Source: Chara braunii
Lineage: Eukaryota > Streptophyta > Charophyceae > Charales > Characeae
Reading direction: 5' to 3'
DNA: 53,889 nucleotides
NCBI GenBank assembly: GCA_003427395.1
Contig: BFEA01000007.1
Span: forward strand, 5,323,010-5,376,898
This document shows positions 11,276 to 20,785 of this stretch, one piece after another. How positions within the stretch are numbered: position 1 is the stretch's first letter; every line of letters starts with the position of its first letter. Position numbers and translations under genes: made by a program. Under the pieces are notes generated by a model. The model worked only from the letters and a program-made list of their open reading frames with translations. It was not told the origin of the DNA and did no database searches.

Positions 11276-11806
11276 GCTTCGAAAGTCCACTGAGATGCTT
11301 ACTTCGCAGGTGCCTTCCCTTTCAGCATCCTCTTTGGGATCCGTATGATGCCTGAATCTGACGCAATATTCTTTCTTGGGTTTAGGAGGTCTTCCTCTAC
11401 CCAATGGCTTCTGAACAGGCAGATCTATGTGATCCACAATGTCGTCGATGTCCACTTGACCATCCATGGTTGGGGCCAGCATCGATCTCCTTGAAGGGAA
11501 CTGACCAGTCTCAGCGAAAGGTGGAAGCTTTGAGGCATGAAAGACAGGGTGAGTGCGTAGGTGTCCAGGGATACGGATAACATATGTAGGACCATCCATC
11601 TCATCTCCCACCACATCCAGGACTTCCCAAGGACCAAAATACTGAGGCATTAGTTTTCTAGAGATACCGAATTCCTGTCCTAGCTCACTAGCCTTGACCC
11701 AGACACGTTCCCCTACCTGAAATGAGGACTGTCGTCGATGCTTGTTCTTAGAAGCAATCATTGCTTGCTGAGCTTTCTTGATATGCTCGACAGCTTGCTG
11801 CAGCAA
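11273..11806 (-). CDS. Element 2 integrase C-terminus with truncated chromodomain
   Basis: This 177-residue frame continues pol after a single in-frame TAG at 11816-11818. It starts in the integrase C-terminal region, with a GPF-type module (QVGERVWVKASELGQEFGIS, then PQYFGPWEVLDVV). It proceeds through TMDGQVDIDDIVDH into a chromodomain (CVRFRHHTDPKED) and then jumps to AEREGTCEV. Compared with element 1, about 70 bp covering DRWFTREEL and the following helix are missing, and the deletion shifts the frame for the last residues. Chromodomains of this clade steer integration toward particular chromatin. This copy has probably lost that function. Confidence 0.85.
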   Translation of the reverse strand: MLQQAVEHIKKAQQAMIASKNKHRRQSSFQVGERVWVKASELGQEFGISRKLMPQYFGPWEVLDVVGDEMDGPTYVIRIPGHLRTHPVFHASKLPPFAETGQFPSRRSMLAPTMDGQVDIDDIVDHIDLPVQKPLGRGRPPKPKKEYCVRFRHHTDPKEDAEREGTCEVSISVDFRS

Positions 11807-11815
11807 CTTCTCATA

Positions 11816-14209
11816 CTACACACCATACTCAAGTGTGCCTGGAGTTGCAGAAGATCGATTTTCAGGCAGGAGGAAGTCTAGAGCTGATCTAGGCTTCCAT
11901 CCCAAGTGCAGCTGATTAGGACTGACGCCGGTACTGCTGTGTACAACATTTTTGTACAAGCTGGCATTGAGAGGCAACTTCTCATCCCAATCATCCTGGC
12001 TGGGCTTGATGTAATGCCTCAGCAAGTGTTGTACAACTCTGTTCATTTGCTCGGCCTGTCCGTTGGCTTCGGGATGATTCCCTGAAGTCATCTGAAGTTG
12101 GCTGCCCATCTGCTCAACAGTCTTCTTCCACGGCTCACTTGTAAATCGGACATCTCTGTCACTAACGATTGACTTTGGAAGTCCAAAATCACGCACCCAG
12201 TTGTGCATGAACAACTTGATGACGTGGTCAGTCCTTGCGGTCTCTGGCATGGCTACTAGTCTAGCGTACTTGGTGAATCGATCGATGATGACGAAGATGT
12301 GCCTCTTGCCACTCTTACTGGTCACCAGGGTGTCCATGAAATCCATGGAAACACTCTGTCCTGGTCCAACGGGGATAGGTAAGGGCTTTAGCAACCCAAG
12401 TGGTGCCTGAGTTCGCGGCTTGTCCCGCTGACAGACCTGATAGGTCTCTACATACTTCTTTGCGTCATCTAGCATTCCAGGCCACCAAAATCGCTGTACT
12501 AGATTGGCACCCGTCTTCTTGTAGCCAAAGTGTCCAGTTGCGTCATGACATTCTCCTAGAAATAAACTACGCAAACTCTCACTCGATGGAACTACTAACC
12601 TTTTACACCCGGCCTTATCAAGAAAGAGTAACCCATCCACCATCACAAACTCATTCTTTGTGGCCTTGTCTTTTGCCTGAAGTTTGCGAATGATGTCCAT
12701 CGTGACAAGGTCTTCCTGATAGGCTCCCACCAACGATTGAGTCACTTCCTGAGATACACCAAACTCGGAAACTAGCGCCCCAAGGTAGTCTGCTCTACGA
12801 GATAGCGCATCTGCAACCTTGTTGTACTCTCCCTTCAGATACTCCAGCTTGAAGTCATATTGATCTATGACCTCAATCCAACGCTCGAGTGCATCAGAAA
12901 GAGCCGGTTGAGTCTTAATCCATTTGAGCGTCTGATGGTCAGTTCTCAAGCAGAAGAACCGTCCCAACAGAAAGTGTCTCCAATGGACAAGTGCCTTGTA
13001 GAGAGCATAGAGTTCCCTTTCGTAGATGGACTTTGCCAATTTCTTCGATGGCATTTTTTTGCTCATGTACTCAATCGGTCTCAACTTCTTCCCATCCTGC
13101 TGAGCCAGCACTGCGCCAATGCTGTATTGGCTTGCGTCAGTGGTCACTATGAACGGCTTCTGAGGATCGGGAACCATGAGAGCTTCATGATTCATGAGTG
13201 CATGCTTCAATCGCTTGAAAGCACCCTCGCACTCATCACTCCAGTCCCACGGCGTGTCAAGTCGAGTTAGATCTGTCGAAGGAGAGACGACTGTAGAATA
13301 GTTCTTTACGAAGTTCCTATTGTAGCCGCACATTCCTAAGAAAGATCTGACCTCAGTGACAGTCTGAGGTCGTGGCCAGTCTCGAATACTAGCCACCTTC
13401 GCATCTTCCGGCCTAATCCCTTCCGTGGATACTTCATGACCCAAGTATAATATCTTAGTGCGACCAAACTCACACTTCTCTAAGTTGACCTTATACTTGT
13501 GCTGTCGCAGGAGTGAAAGTACAGTCTCAACGTGCTGTGCATGCTCCTCGGCAGACTTACTAAAGATCATAATGTCGTCAAGGTAAACCACGACAAACTT
13601 ATCTAAATGGTCATGGAAGATCCAATTCATGGCGTGCTGGAATGTTCCCGGCACATTGCAAAGGCCAAAGGGCATCACTACAAACTCATACAGACCATAT
13701 CGAATCTGAAAAGTTGTCTTGTGTTGGTCCTCAGGTCTTATAGCGATCTGATGATAGCCGGATTTCAAGTCTATCTTACTATAGTACTTGCATCCCTGCA
13801 CCCTATCCAGTAGGTCGTCTATGCGAGGTAGAGGCTCTGCGTTCTTCACTGTGATGGCATTGAGGCCTCTATAGTCAATGCACATCCTCAATGTACCCCC
13901 CTTCTTTGGTACAAATAGTACGGGAGATCCGTAAGGGGAAGTACTAGTCCGGATCCATCCCTTCTCTGTCAGCTCTTTCAGTTGTCGCCGTAGTTCATCT
14001 AACTCGGCGGGAGCCATTCTATAGATCCTTCCCTTTGGGGTTTTACTCCCTGGAATGATTTCTATAGCGTGGACAACTTCCGGGAACTTAGCAACGACGT
14101 GTTCCATCTCTGGGGGTGTTTTAACGGCCTCCCCTTTCTCAGAGACGTACACAAGGTACATACCCTCCTCTTGGTTTTGTTTGTAATAGTATAGAACGCT
14201 GATGCACAC
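11816..14209 (-). CDS. pol: Element 2 RT-RNase H-integrase polyprotein
   Basis: Open frame of 797 residues. RT spans about residues 60-290 with YLDD at 209-212. RNase H catalytic residues are visible at D358, E399, D424 and D467. The integrase zinc region has H555 and H560, but Tyr590 stands where element 1 has the first Cys (YQVC instead of CQVC). The integrase core has D623, D684 and E720, the D-x35-E spacing. Reverse transcription takes place in the particle and integration in the nucleus. Upstream, the frame is shifted relative to the protease frame, and downstream it ends at a TAG before the integrase C-terminus, so the polyprotein is not contiguous. The zinc-site Cys to Tyr change is a further likely defect. 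Confidence 0.93.
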   Translation of the reverse strand: MCISVLYYYKQNQEEGMYLVYVSEKGEAVKTPPEMEHVVAKFPEVVHAIEIIPGSKTPKGRIYRMAPAELDELRRQLKELTEKGWIRTSTSPYGSPVLFVPKKGGTLRMCIDYRGLNAITVKNAEPLPRIDDLLDRVQGCKYYSKIDLKSGYHQIAIRPEDQHKTTFQIRYGLYEFVVMPFGLCNVPGTFQHAMNWIFHDHLDKFVVVYLDDIMIFSKSAEEHAQHVETVLSLLRQHKYKVNLEKCEFGRTKILYLGHEVSTEGIRPEDAKVASIRDWPRPQTVTEVRSFLGMCGYNRNFVKNYSTVVSPSTDLTRLDTPWDWSDECEGAFKRLKHALMNHEALMVPDPQKPFIVTTDASQYSIGAVLAQQDGKKLRPIEYMSKKMPSKKLAKSIYERELYALYKALVHWRHFLLGRFFCLRTDHQTLKWIKTQPALSDALERWIEVIDQYDFKLEYLKGEYNKVADALSRRADYLGALVSEFGVSQEVTQSLVGAYQEDLVTMDIIRKLQAKDKATKNEFVMVDGLLFLDKAGCKRLVVPSSESLRSLFLGECHDATGHFGYKKTGANLVQRFWWPGMLDDAKKYVETYQVCQRDKPRTQAPLGLLKPLPIPVGPGQSVSMDFMDTLVTSKSGKRHIFVIIDRFTKYARLVAMPETARTDHVIKLFMHNWVRDFGLPKSIVSDRDVRFTSEPWKKTVEQMGSQLQMTSGNHPEANGQAEQMNRVVQHLLRHYIKPSQDDWDEKLPLNASLYKNVVHSSTGVSPNQLHLGWKPRSALDFLLPENRSSATPGTLEYGV

Positions 14210-14225
14210 AAGCAGCCATAGGTAT

Positions 14226-14693
14226 CTATAATGCTATTGGCTTTGAACTTAGTCGATCTAGCACCTTCTTGTCCCAGTCGAACTGGGGCTTGGCAACCTC
14301 AAGGTAGTACATGCCTAACAACATGTCAAACGGCAAGTCGTCGCTAACCAGGAACGAAATCTTATGATTCAGTTCCCCTCCTCCATAGGAGAAGGTACAG
14401 ATTACATCCTTGATATAGTCTGTGACAATCATGCGCTCCTTGTTGGCCAAAGTAGATGCTACTGGTCTACTAAGGTGGTGTACCCGGTCCTGTAGGCGCA
14501 GCCTTTCCAAACAGTCGCGACTTATGTAATTCCGCGTGGAGCCAATGTCTATGAAGGCACCACATTTGTGGCCTCCTACATCAACTTCCACTACGAAATG
14601 TTCCCCTCTAGGACCTTTCCTTAGTGCCACCCAAGATTCGCGAGGGTCCTTGCTTGACCACTTGCTTTCCAGATCTTCTAAGGCTTCAGACAC
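14226..14693 (-). CDS. Element 2 protease region
   Basis: This frame carries GEHFVVEVDVGG, then the active-site segment GAFIDIGSTRNYIS (Asp codon 14547-14549), then a C-terminal FDMLLGMYYLE segment typical of Ty3 proteases that precede RT. The second active-site residue is Ile instead of the usual Ser or Thr, as in elements 1 and 5. The -1 pol frame that leaves gag at 14823 reaches a stop near 14693, one frame away from this one, so a 1-nt indel lies near 14695. The protease cleaves Gag and Gag-Pol. Confidence 0.88.
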   Translation of the reverse strand: MSEALEDLESKWSSKDPRESWVALRKGPRGEHFVVEVDVGGHKCGAFIDIGSTRNYISRDCLERLRLQDRVHHLSRPVASTLANKERMIVTDYIKDVICTFSYGGGELNHKISFLVSDDLPFDMLLGMYYLEVAKPQFDWDKKVLDRLSSKPIAL

Positions 14694-14746
14694 ATCTATG
14701 ATGAGTCTGCGGGATGACTAAAGAGTCATTAGCTATGGCCTGCTCA

Positions 14747-14776
14747 TGAAGTGGGGAGGGTATCATGCCCACTTCA
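14747..14776 (-). promoter_or_regulatory. Hairpin downstream of the frameshift site
   Basis: Arms 14747-14755 and 14768-14776 are a perfect 9-bp inverted repeat (TGAAGTGGG and CCCACTTCA). Element 1 has the same arms minus one pair. It starts 41 nt after the slippery heptamer, longer than the usual 5-9 nt, so a role in frameshifting is only a possibility. Confidence 0.4.
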
Positions 14777-14810
14777 CCATGAGTAGAAGCAGCTAAAACT
14801 TCCACCGGCC

Positions 14811-16322
14811 TCACATGTTTCCCGAGCTAGAAACCTGGGAAGAAGATGCCCCCATCTTAGGAGGTATCTTCTGCGTGACCTTTGCGTTCTGGCACTTGTA
14901 CTGGGTGTGTCCGTATTCACCACAGTTTATACAAGCGCCACGCACTCGGCGGTCCCGCCACACGTCTTGATCAAGACCTGCCTTGACCCAATCAACGACT
15001 TTGGTCTGATTGGAGGCGGCCTTCCCTTGACTCTTTGGTTGGCCCTTCACTCGGCCACCAGCCTTAGCCTTAACTACTGCGGCGAGGGTGCTACCCTCAA
15101 CAATCTCCTCGCCGTCGTACTCTGAAGCGTCCAGCAGGTCTGTGAGCTCATCGATCTTTGTTTGAGTCCCATCGGACTCAACCATCATCAATTTAGCTCC
15201 CTTCTTCTTCCATTCCTGCGGACTCTTCTTCTTCCTCGTGTCATTCTGAGTAGGTTGAGCATTCCCTAGAGTGGCCTCCAAATCTAAGGCTTTTCCAGAC
15301 AATGTCTCAAAAGAGTGATACTCGAGGCGTGCCTCGCTGGCCAGCAAGTTTCTGAGATTCTCTGGGAGACATCTCACAAACGTTGTCAATAAGAACTGGT
15401 TATCGTAGTTGATACCAGGAATGACGATTAGGCTTTCTATGGTAGTCGTAAGTTCTCTGACTGACTTAAACTTTCGTTGGTCTAGTCTGTTTATCGCATC
15501 AGTGGCCAACTGCGCCTGCTGAGGATTGTGCCAGCGAGGTTCTACCATCTCCAAGAACTGGTCTAACATAAGAGACTTAGCCCAGTCCGCCATGCGTTTC
15601 CCATACCCGGCCTTTGTAACTACACCATCCAGCCATTTGGCTGCCCTACCCTCAAGGTAAGATGCAGCAGTAATCACCTCCTCCTCCTGCAAAGTCCTCT
15701 TCGCCTTTACCCAAACCGGAATTGTTCTCAACCAAGTGTTGAGTTTTTCGTCCTTCTTCTCGCCGGAGAAGGCGAGAGGCGGTTTCATAGGGGTCTTAGG
15801 GTACCATAGACCTTGCGGTTGTCCTTGCTGAAGAACAGGTTGTTGCGGTGGTGTAGCTCCCACCGCTGGACCCGAAGAAGAAGAAGCAACAGTCTGTGCG
15901 GCTGCTGCAGACGTGCCACTTGGTTGTGTGCCAGCTTGTACGGGAAAGGGGCCTGACATCGCCGTTAACGGCAACGGCGACTGTGCTGGTGGCCTAAATC
16001 CTGGCCTTTGTAAAAGGTCCAAGATCTGGTCTAGGGTGCTTTGCATAAAGTCCAATCGGCTGTCCACGTGCGCATGCAGCGACAACATATTGTTCTTCAA
16101 TGTTTTCATTGAGTCAGACAGTCCTGACTCATCCAAACCCTCTAACTCAGCTTTGTCTGCCTCTAATGTTTCAAGCCTGGCTGTTCTATTTTTGATCTCT
16201 CTTTCTCTATCGGTTGATTGTTTCAGTTCCCTCTCTAATCGTTCACGAATCCTTTCGACCTGTTGGAGCTCTAGAAGCTCCCTTTCGCGCGGGGTTAGCG
16301 GGCTGAACTGCGAGCCCGCCAT
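14811..16322 (-). CDS. gag: Element 2 gag
   Basis: 503 residues from MAGSQFSPL. An N-terminal charged coiled-coil-like stretch (residues about 8-60) is followed by a Ser/Ala/Gln/Pro linker. Next comes a capsid part with AFSGEKKDEKLNTWLRTIP and ASYLEGRAAKWLDG (about 185-260), and a CCHC zinc knuckle, CINCGEYGHTQYKC, near residue 465-480. The frame runs in phase with the 16338-16658 ORF upstream, separated by one TGA, so the ancestral gag was probably about 610 residues. It ends at a TGA that follows a GGGAAAC slippery heptamer. Gag forms the particle and binds element RNA. Confidence 0.93.
   Translation of the reverse strand: MAGSQFSPLTPRERELLELQQVERIRERLERELKQSTDREREIKNRTARLETLEADKAELEGLDESGLSDSMKTLKNNMLSLHAHVDSRLDFMQSTLDQILDLLQRPGFRPPAQSPLPLTAMSGPFPVQAGTQPSGTSAAAAQTVASSSSGPAVGATPPQQPVLQQGQPQGLWYPKTPMKPPLAFSGEKKDEKLNTWLRTIPVWVKAKRTLQEEEVITAASYLEGRAAKWLDGVVTKAGYGKRMADWAKSLMLDQFLEMVEPRWHNPQQAQLATDAINRLDQRKFKSVRELTTTIESLIVIPGINYDNQFLLTTFVRCLPENLRNLLASEARLEYHSFETLSGKALDLEATLGNAQPTQNDTRKKKSPQEWKKKGAKLMMVESDGTQTKIDELTDLLDASEYDGEEIVEGSTLAAVVKAKAGGRVKGQPKSQGKAASNQTKVVDWVKAGLDQDVWRDRRVRGACINCGEYGHTQYKCQNAKVTQKIPPKMGASSSQVSSSGNM
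14817..14823 (-). promoter_or_regulatory. -1 programmed frameshift heptamer GGGAAAC
   Basis: In the gag frame it reads G GGA AAC, the canonical X XXY YYZ arrangement, one codon before the gag stop at 14811-14813. The -1 frame then reads GKHVRPVEVLAA, the counterpart of GKHLGPVGVLAA in element 1 pol. The same heptamer serves gag-pro/pol shifts in some retroviruses. Confidence 0.75.
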
Positions 16323-16337
16323 TTGACTTGTAGACTG

Positions 16338-16658
16338 TCAAGAACCTAATGAACTGGAAGTACCCGTGGACCCTGTGGGCATTCCCAACTGGGTCCCATT
16401 GGTCCCAGACAAGGACGCAGAGGATGCTGCTGAACTAGTCATGGCTGCTTCCCTGGCTGTTGCTGCAGCCTGTTCCCTAGCTGCGGCGTTTGTTGTTTCC
16501 CTAGCTGCTGCTAGTGCACGGGCTCTACGTTCGGCACGAAGCTGTCCTTCGTCTCTCGGTTCTAGGGCCTGAAACACGTGCGGGATCCTATGTGATCTCG
16601 AACGTGTACGTCTCGCATCGTCAACTCTACCCTCATCGACGTCTGACCCGTTCATCAA
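16338..16658 (-). CDS. Element 2 gag N-terminal piece
   Basis: This 106-residue frame (MMNGSDVDEGRVDDARRTRS at the start) is rich in Arg, Ala and Ser. It resembles the first third of element 1 gag (VDDRRTTRGTARS). Its stop is a TGA exactly in frame with the 503-residue gag, with five sense codons between the TGA and the gag Met. Either the TGA is a nonsense mutation, or gag is made from the internal Met and this is a leader ORF. The first is more likely because element 1 has a continuous frame here. Confidence 0.7.
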   Translation of the reverse strand: MMNGSDVDEGRVDDARRTRSRSHRIPHVFQALEPRDEGQLRAERRARALAAARETTNAAAREQAAATAREAAMTSSAASSASLSGTNGTQLGMPTGSTGTSSSLGS

Positions 16659-17934
16659 TTAGGCAAACATTATCTGAACTAGAACCCCCTAGTGGAGTCC
16701 TACCACAGCATGTGTCTGACCGACACCTAATTTTCTAAAAATAGTTGTGTCCGGCAGGTCCCCTACTTGACCGATCAAATGGCAATCTACAACATTCACA
16801 ACAGATTGTCAACATGGTCTAGATGTATCTTGATTGGTTCACTTACAACAGCATTAGATAGAACTGGCTATGGTAGTATACAACAGTCCTACTCTAATCT
16901 GTCTGTGAGGTGTTAGCAGTCTGTCCACCAACTAATCAAGAATCCAAAAAGACCATGTTGCAGGTGTATGATCAGTGGGTATGGTTGTGTTTTCAGTTGA
17001 GCATCAATTAGAACCTACCCTCCCCTCAATCCAACATACCGAACAGCATCATTGAGCAGCGGTGTCTTCGTGTGCAATGTCGGCCCACCCCTGTGCCCAA
17101 GTCGTTACCGAGCAAGCCAGCCAGTCCACTCTTATTTACCCTCGTACGGAACGAGCCTTACACCCGGTTGATCTGGCTGATCAGGAGGAATTTTAAGAGC
17201 GCCCCCATCTCTTCAGGAATTATTTAACGTCGCAGTCAGGACGACGATCACAGCCAGAATCAATCCGAGTCCCCAACCAGAAATGTTTATAGACGGTCTG
17301 GTAAGCGTCTCGTAAAAGGCTGGCACACCCGGCAGGACTTCTATTCAGCGCAGCAAGTGCCAAAATGGACAGCAGCCATCGCATGCGTGACCTACTCCCA
17401 TTGGGTTGGCATGGTGACCGTGACCCAGTGCTTCGATCAGGGCCCTTCAGAGGCACCGCCCTTTCTCCTTCCAGATGCTTCCGGAAAGATTGTCGTCTCT
17501 CAAGGTAGTGTGCTCACGACACCTCACCAAAAGAGAGGACTCTCAAGTTGGACTCACTTCCTCACGATAAGAAGAGATTGAGAGAGTAGATAAGGTAAGG
17601 GAACAACGTACCTCGAGATAGCTGCCCCCAACCACAGATTTCTCACCAATTGAGCTGGGTGTGCATTTGATGACCGGTCTTGGCCTCGATACCACCCACA
17701 ACGCAATGCAGTGCCACCTCAGCCGAATGCCACATCAGCATGCTCTCATCACCAATCATACATTCCGCCTGTCACCACGGCTTAATGTCATCTTAGCCTT
17801 CCGGCGCACACCTCTCTACCCAGGCTGTGCGCCTAACATGGCCTGACATCACAAGAACCAACTGCGAAGAAGCATCGTCAACGCACCAAGTCTGTATAAC
17901 GCCAGCGCACCAAGGTAAGTGGCGAATCAAACCA
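16659..17934 (-). other. Element 2 leader between primer site and gag
   Basis: Non-coding. Parts match the element 1 leader. The block 17177-17235 is the conserved leader segment shared by elements 1, 2 and 3. Confidence 0.75.
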
Positions 17935-17946
17935 GCTCCAATACCA
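17935..17946 (-). other. Element 2 primer binding site, tRNA-iMet type
   Basis: The minus strand reads TGGTATTGGAGC with a 3-nt spacer to the LTR end, the same geometry as element 1. It has two mismatches from TGGTATCAGAGC. Confidence 0.85.
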
Positions 17947-17949
17947 AGT

Positions 17950-18991
17950 TGCAAGGAACATGAATGTGGACGAAGCACAGAAATCCAGATTTGCAAAATC
18001 ACACTGAAGTCCAAGTAGTCAAAGCAAGAGCAGATAGCACAATGGAATCGAGTAACCATCCATTTGAGAATGATACAGAAGAATCNTGAGTCAATGTCCA
18101 AGCCCAATCGGNCAACACCAACAGCATAANCCAATGTAGCTCTCTCTCTTGAATGGCGCCAGGCGCCCTATCTACTCTACAGCCTATCTCTACAACTACA
18201 GCTATGAAGCAACCAGACAACTTGACGACCAGCGAGTGATGATGTCAACTCCAATGCCNACCTCCTCTCCACCAGGTACGTCCTCTCTCTTCACCCTCAC
18301 TCTCCCTTGTCTTCCCACACAGCGCCCTTCACCTCCGAAGAACCACCTTNGCCCTTCACCCTCTGCGCACACAGGCAGCCNGGCTATGGCCGCCTGCGCC
18401 CTGCGCCCACAGCCAGCCCTACCNCCTAGCGCTGTCCTGCTTCCCTCAGCCNTAGCGCAGCNCAGCATGCATGCAACGCAGCAGCGTNCCGGCCTTGNTC
18501 GCAATGGCCAAGATCCCTGCCCACTCGCCCTGCTTGCCTATATGCCAGTGTNGCGTGTGGGCGGCCTCCCTTGAGCCTGTGCCTGGGCCCCAGTGCCTGT
18601 ACCCAGGCCCGATGCAGTTGGGGGCCCAGGAGATGCAGTTGNGCCTCTTTCGTCAAGGCCTGCGGCCAGATTCAGATAGTGGACCGGTTTCCCTTTGGCA
18701 TTTTCGGCCTCTATATCCAGCATGCATTGTCGGCCTCACGTTTATGTGCCCAGGGCCTAACCAACTCGGGGCCCTGGGATTTCTGCATTTGCAGAGCTCC
18801 GATACTCGGTGCACACCAACCAACTGGCGTGCTGCAACTGTATGGACCCCACTTCGTGAAATGTTTGCACAGAGGGCTCTTGTTGATTTGCTGGCCCCCC
18901 TTCACTTAGGGTGGGCACTAGGCTTGCTGGGGCCTTAGCCCAGAACATGTACATCATGGCAAGGCCCCTTCTTGAGGGCTCAATCCTCACA
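17950..18991 (-). repeat. Element 2 5' LTR (family B)
   Basis: Direct repeat of 10079-11261, complete here apart from single ambiguous bases. Short stretches (the ends, and a CCAACTGGCG-containing segment) are shared with family A LTRs, so the two families have a common origin. Confidence 0.95.
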
Positions 18992-18995
18992 TCTC

Positions 18996-19731
18996 ATTTG
19001 GAGCATTGGAATTTCCTCTGATGAGACTATGTCCAAAAACGCTGAAAATTATGAAAATTCGCTGAATCCAAAATGTCATTCAACTGCACTTTTGCCTTAC
19101 TGTTTCACCCTGTTTTTTTTTTTGTTTTTTTTTTTCGTGTTTTTCTTTATTGGTTTGTTAATATGGTGTGCACTCTATGGAATGATGCAATTTTTGGTTA
19201 AAAAAGGGCTTCTGGTTTTCTTATAAATAGCATTAAAAAAAAGCTGAAATTTTGGGTCTCCGTTTACCGCCTCTCCTTCTTCCGAAGATAACGCACCCTG
19301 ATAACCAAACTGTATGTAAGCTACCTTCCCGGTTAGGTACAGCCAAAATCAGGGTGCATTGTGCTGGCAAAAAAAAACATGAAACCTGAGCCCTTCGCTG
19401 CTGGCGTTGGCAAGAAAAATGGAAGTGTATCTTTCCAGGTTCTAGTGCAAGATTCAGTCTCATTTTGAGCATTTGAAGGGTAGTGAAGCGAGGCCCCATA
19501 CCACAACGAATATGCCTCTGGTGAGGCCACGCGGAAAAACAGACACAACGGACGCAGGCGAAAACGAATCCTACTGACACATTCACAATTTTTTTTCCCC
19601 CCCTTCCCGGTGTACATTCGTGACTCAAACTGCGCCTGGCGCCATTTTCTTTTTCCGTTCGAAAAGAGTGAAGGCCTTGAGATATTCATCAGTGACATGA
19701 CCGGCCCCGGGTAATTCAGAAGGTTTCATTG
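18996..19731. other. Unassigned DNA between element 2 and a truncated LTR
   Basis: No gene or repeat recognised. T-rich at 19100-19150 with no convincing coding frame on either strand. If the kinesin gene is intact this is part of an intron. Confidence 0.5.
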
Positions 19732-20327
19732 TGCAAGGAAAATAAGCAACAGCGAGATGACAAATTCCAGATTACACCATCACATTGAAAGCCAGATAGT
19801 CACACTGTGTCCAGAGAGCAGCATTGGACCAATAATACACCAATGGAGGTTCGTAGTACTGAAAACCAATGTCAAGGAGAACTTTCTCTCTCTGCCACAA
19901 CACAAGAGTCCAGTCCCTTCACACTCCTACTTGGCGCTCAGCGCCTAGCCTACTCCTACACAGCTACGATCAGCCTACAAATAGACAAGGCAACTGTTGA
20001 CATCAGCGGCAACCCGAAGTACTTGAAGATGTCGCCCAAATGCAGACCATCGCCAATACAAGGTATGTGCCCTCACATCATCTTCATCATCATCCTTCGC
20101 CCTTCCCTGACTTTACACCCACGTCTTCCTCCCTTACACCCGAAGACCACTCATGCGCCTCACTGTAGTCCAAGCCCACCAGCTATGGTGGCTGGGCTAT
20201 GGCGCTGCCCTCAGCAGCGCCCTGCTTCCCTGCACGACCGCACGTGCTGCAACTCGCCTCTCAGCGCCAGCAGCAGCCCACGAGCATTTGCTCCAGCAGC
20301 ACTGCCGCTAGCATGCGAGTCCCTGAA
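19732..20327 (-). repeat. Truncated family A LTR
   Basis: Starts TGCAAGGAAAATAAGC like the 9051 boundary and follows family A LTRs closely to CTGAA near 20327, where similarity stops abruptly. About 400 bp of the LTR are missing, so no right-hand target duplication can be checked. Confidence 0.9.
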
Positions 20328-20785
20328 AACGGCCACACCACAAAAGAAAACAAAAACGTCGACGCCTTCTGACACAATCAGCCTTGAACTATGCCGCCAC
20401 TCAAGCACACACGGTTCGACAACGATCGATCGACGACCACAACACAGTATTTTGGCCCCAAAAGCTAACTCCACAACGAACCACAAGCCGACCAGGTAGG
20501 CCCGGACACAATTCGTTAGAAACCACCTTTTGGGGCAATACCGGCCCTTGATCTCAAAATCTGAAGGCCACAACTCGTCGAAACCTCAAATTATCGGCTC
20601 GCAGCATTCACTCCGCGGCCTACTTAGCTATAGGAGTTTGTTGTAGATATAGCCTCAGAGAGCTGCCCCGTGCACCGTAAGCAGAAAGGGAGAAAAGGAG
20701 AAATGGGGAGCTGTGACAGACTGTTCCATCAGATTAAAAAACTTCCATCCGCCAACAACAAATGATTTCAACAACTCACTCTCAC
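20328..20785 (-). other. Putative kinesin intron sequence
   Basis: No gene seen. It lies on the 3' side of the last recognisable kinesin exon. The exon is followed on the minus strand by GTGAG at 20785-20781, a good splice donor. Confidence 0.5.

Larger units (their letters stand above)
10079..18991 (-). mobile_element. Element 2: near-intact Ty3/gypsy LTR retrotransposon
   Basis: LTRs at 10079-11261 (including an assembly gap) and 17950-18991 flank gag and pol on the minus strand. TCTC at 10075-10078 and 18992-18995 is a 4-bp target duplication. The primer site and polypurine tract sit exactly where expected. The LTRs are almost identical, even sharing ambiguous bases at equal offsets, and gag and pol carry few lesions, so the insertion looks much younger than element 1. 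Part of the chromodomain has been lost. Confidence 0.95.

Noticed and set aside
19233-19698. Minus-strand ORFs of 121-131 codons, tested as a missing kinesin exon
   Set aside because: No kinesin motor motif (P-loop, switch I or II) and the two frames overlap each other without conserved features.
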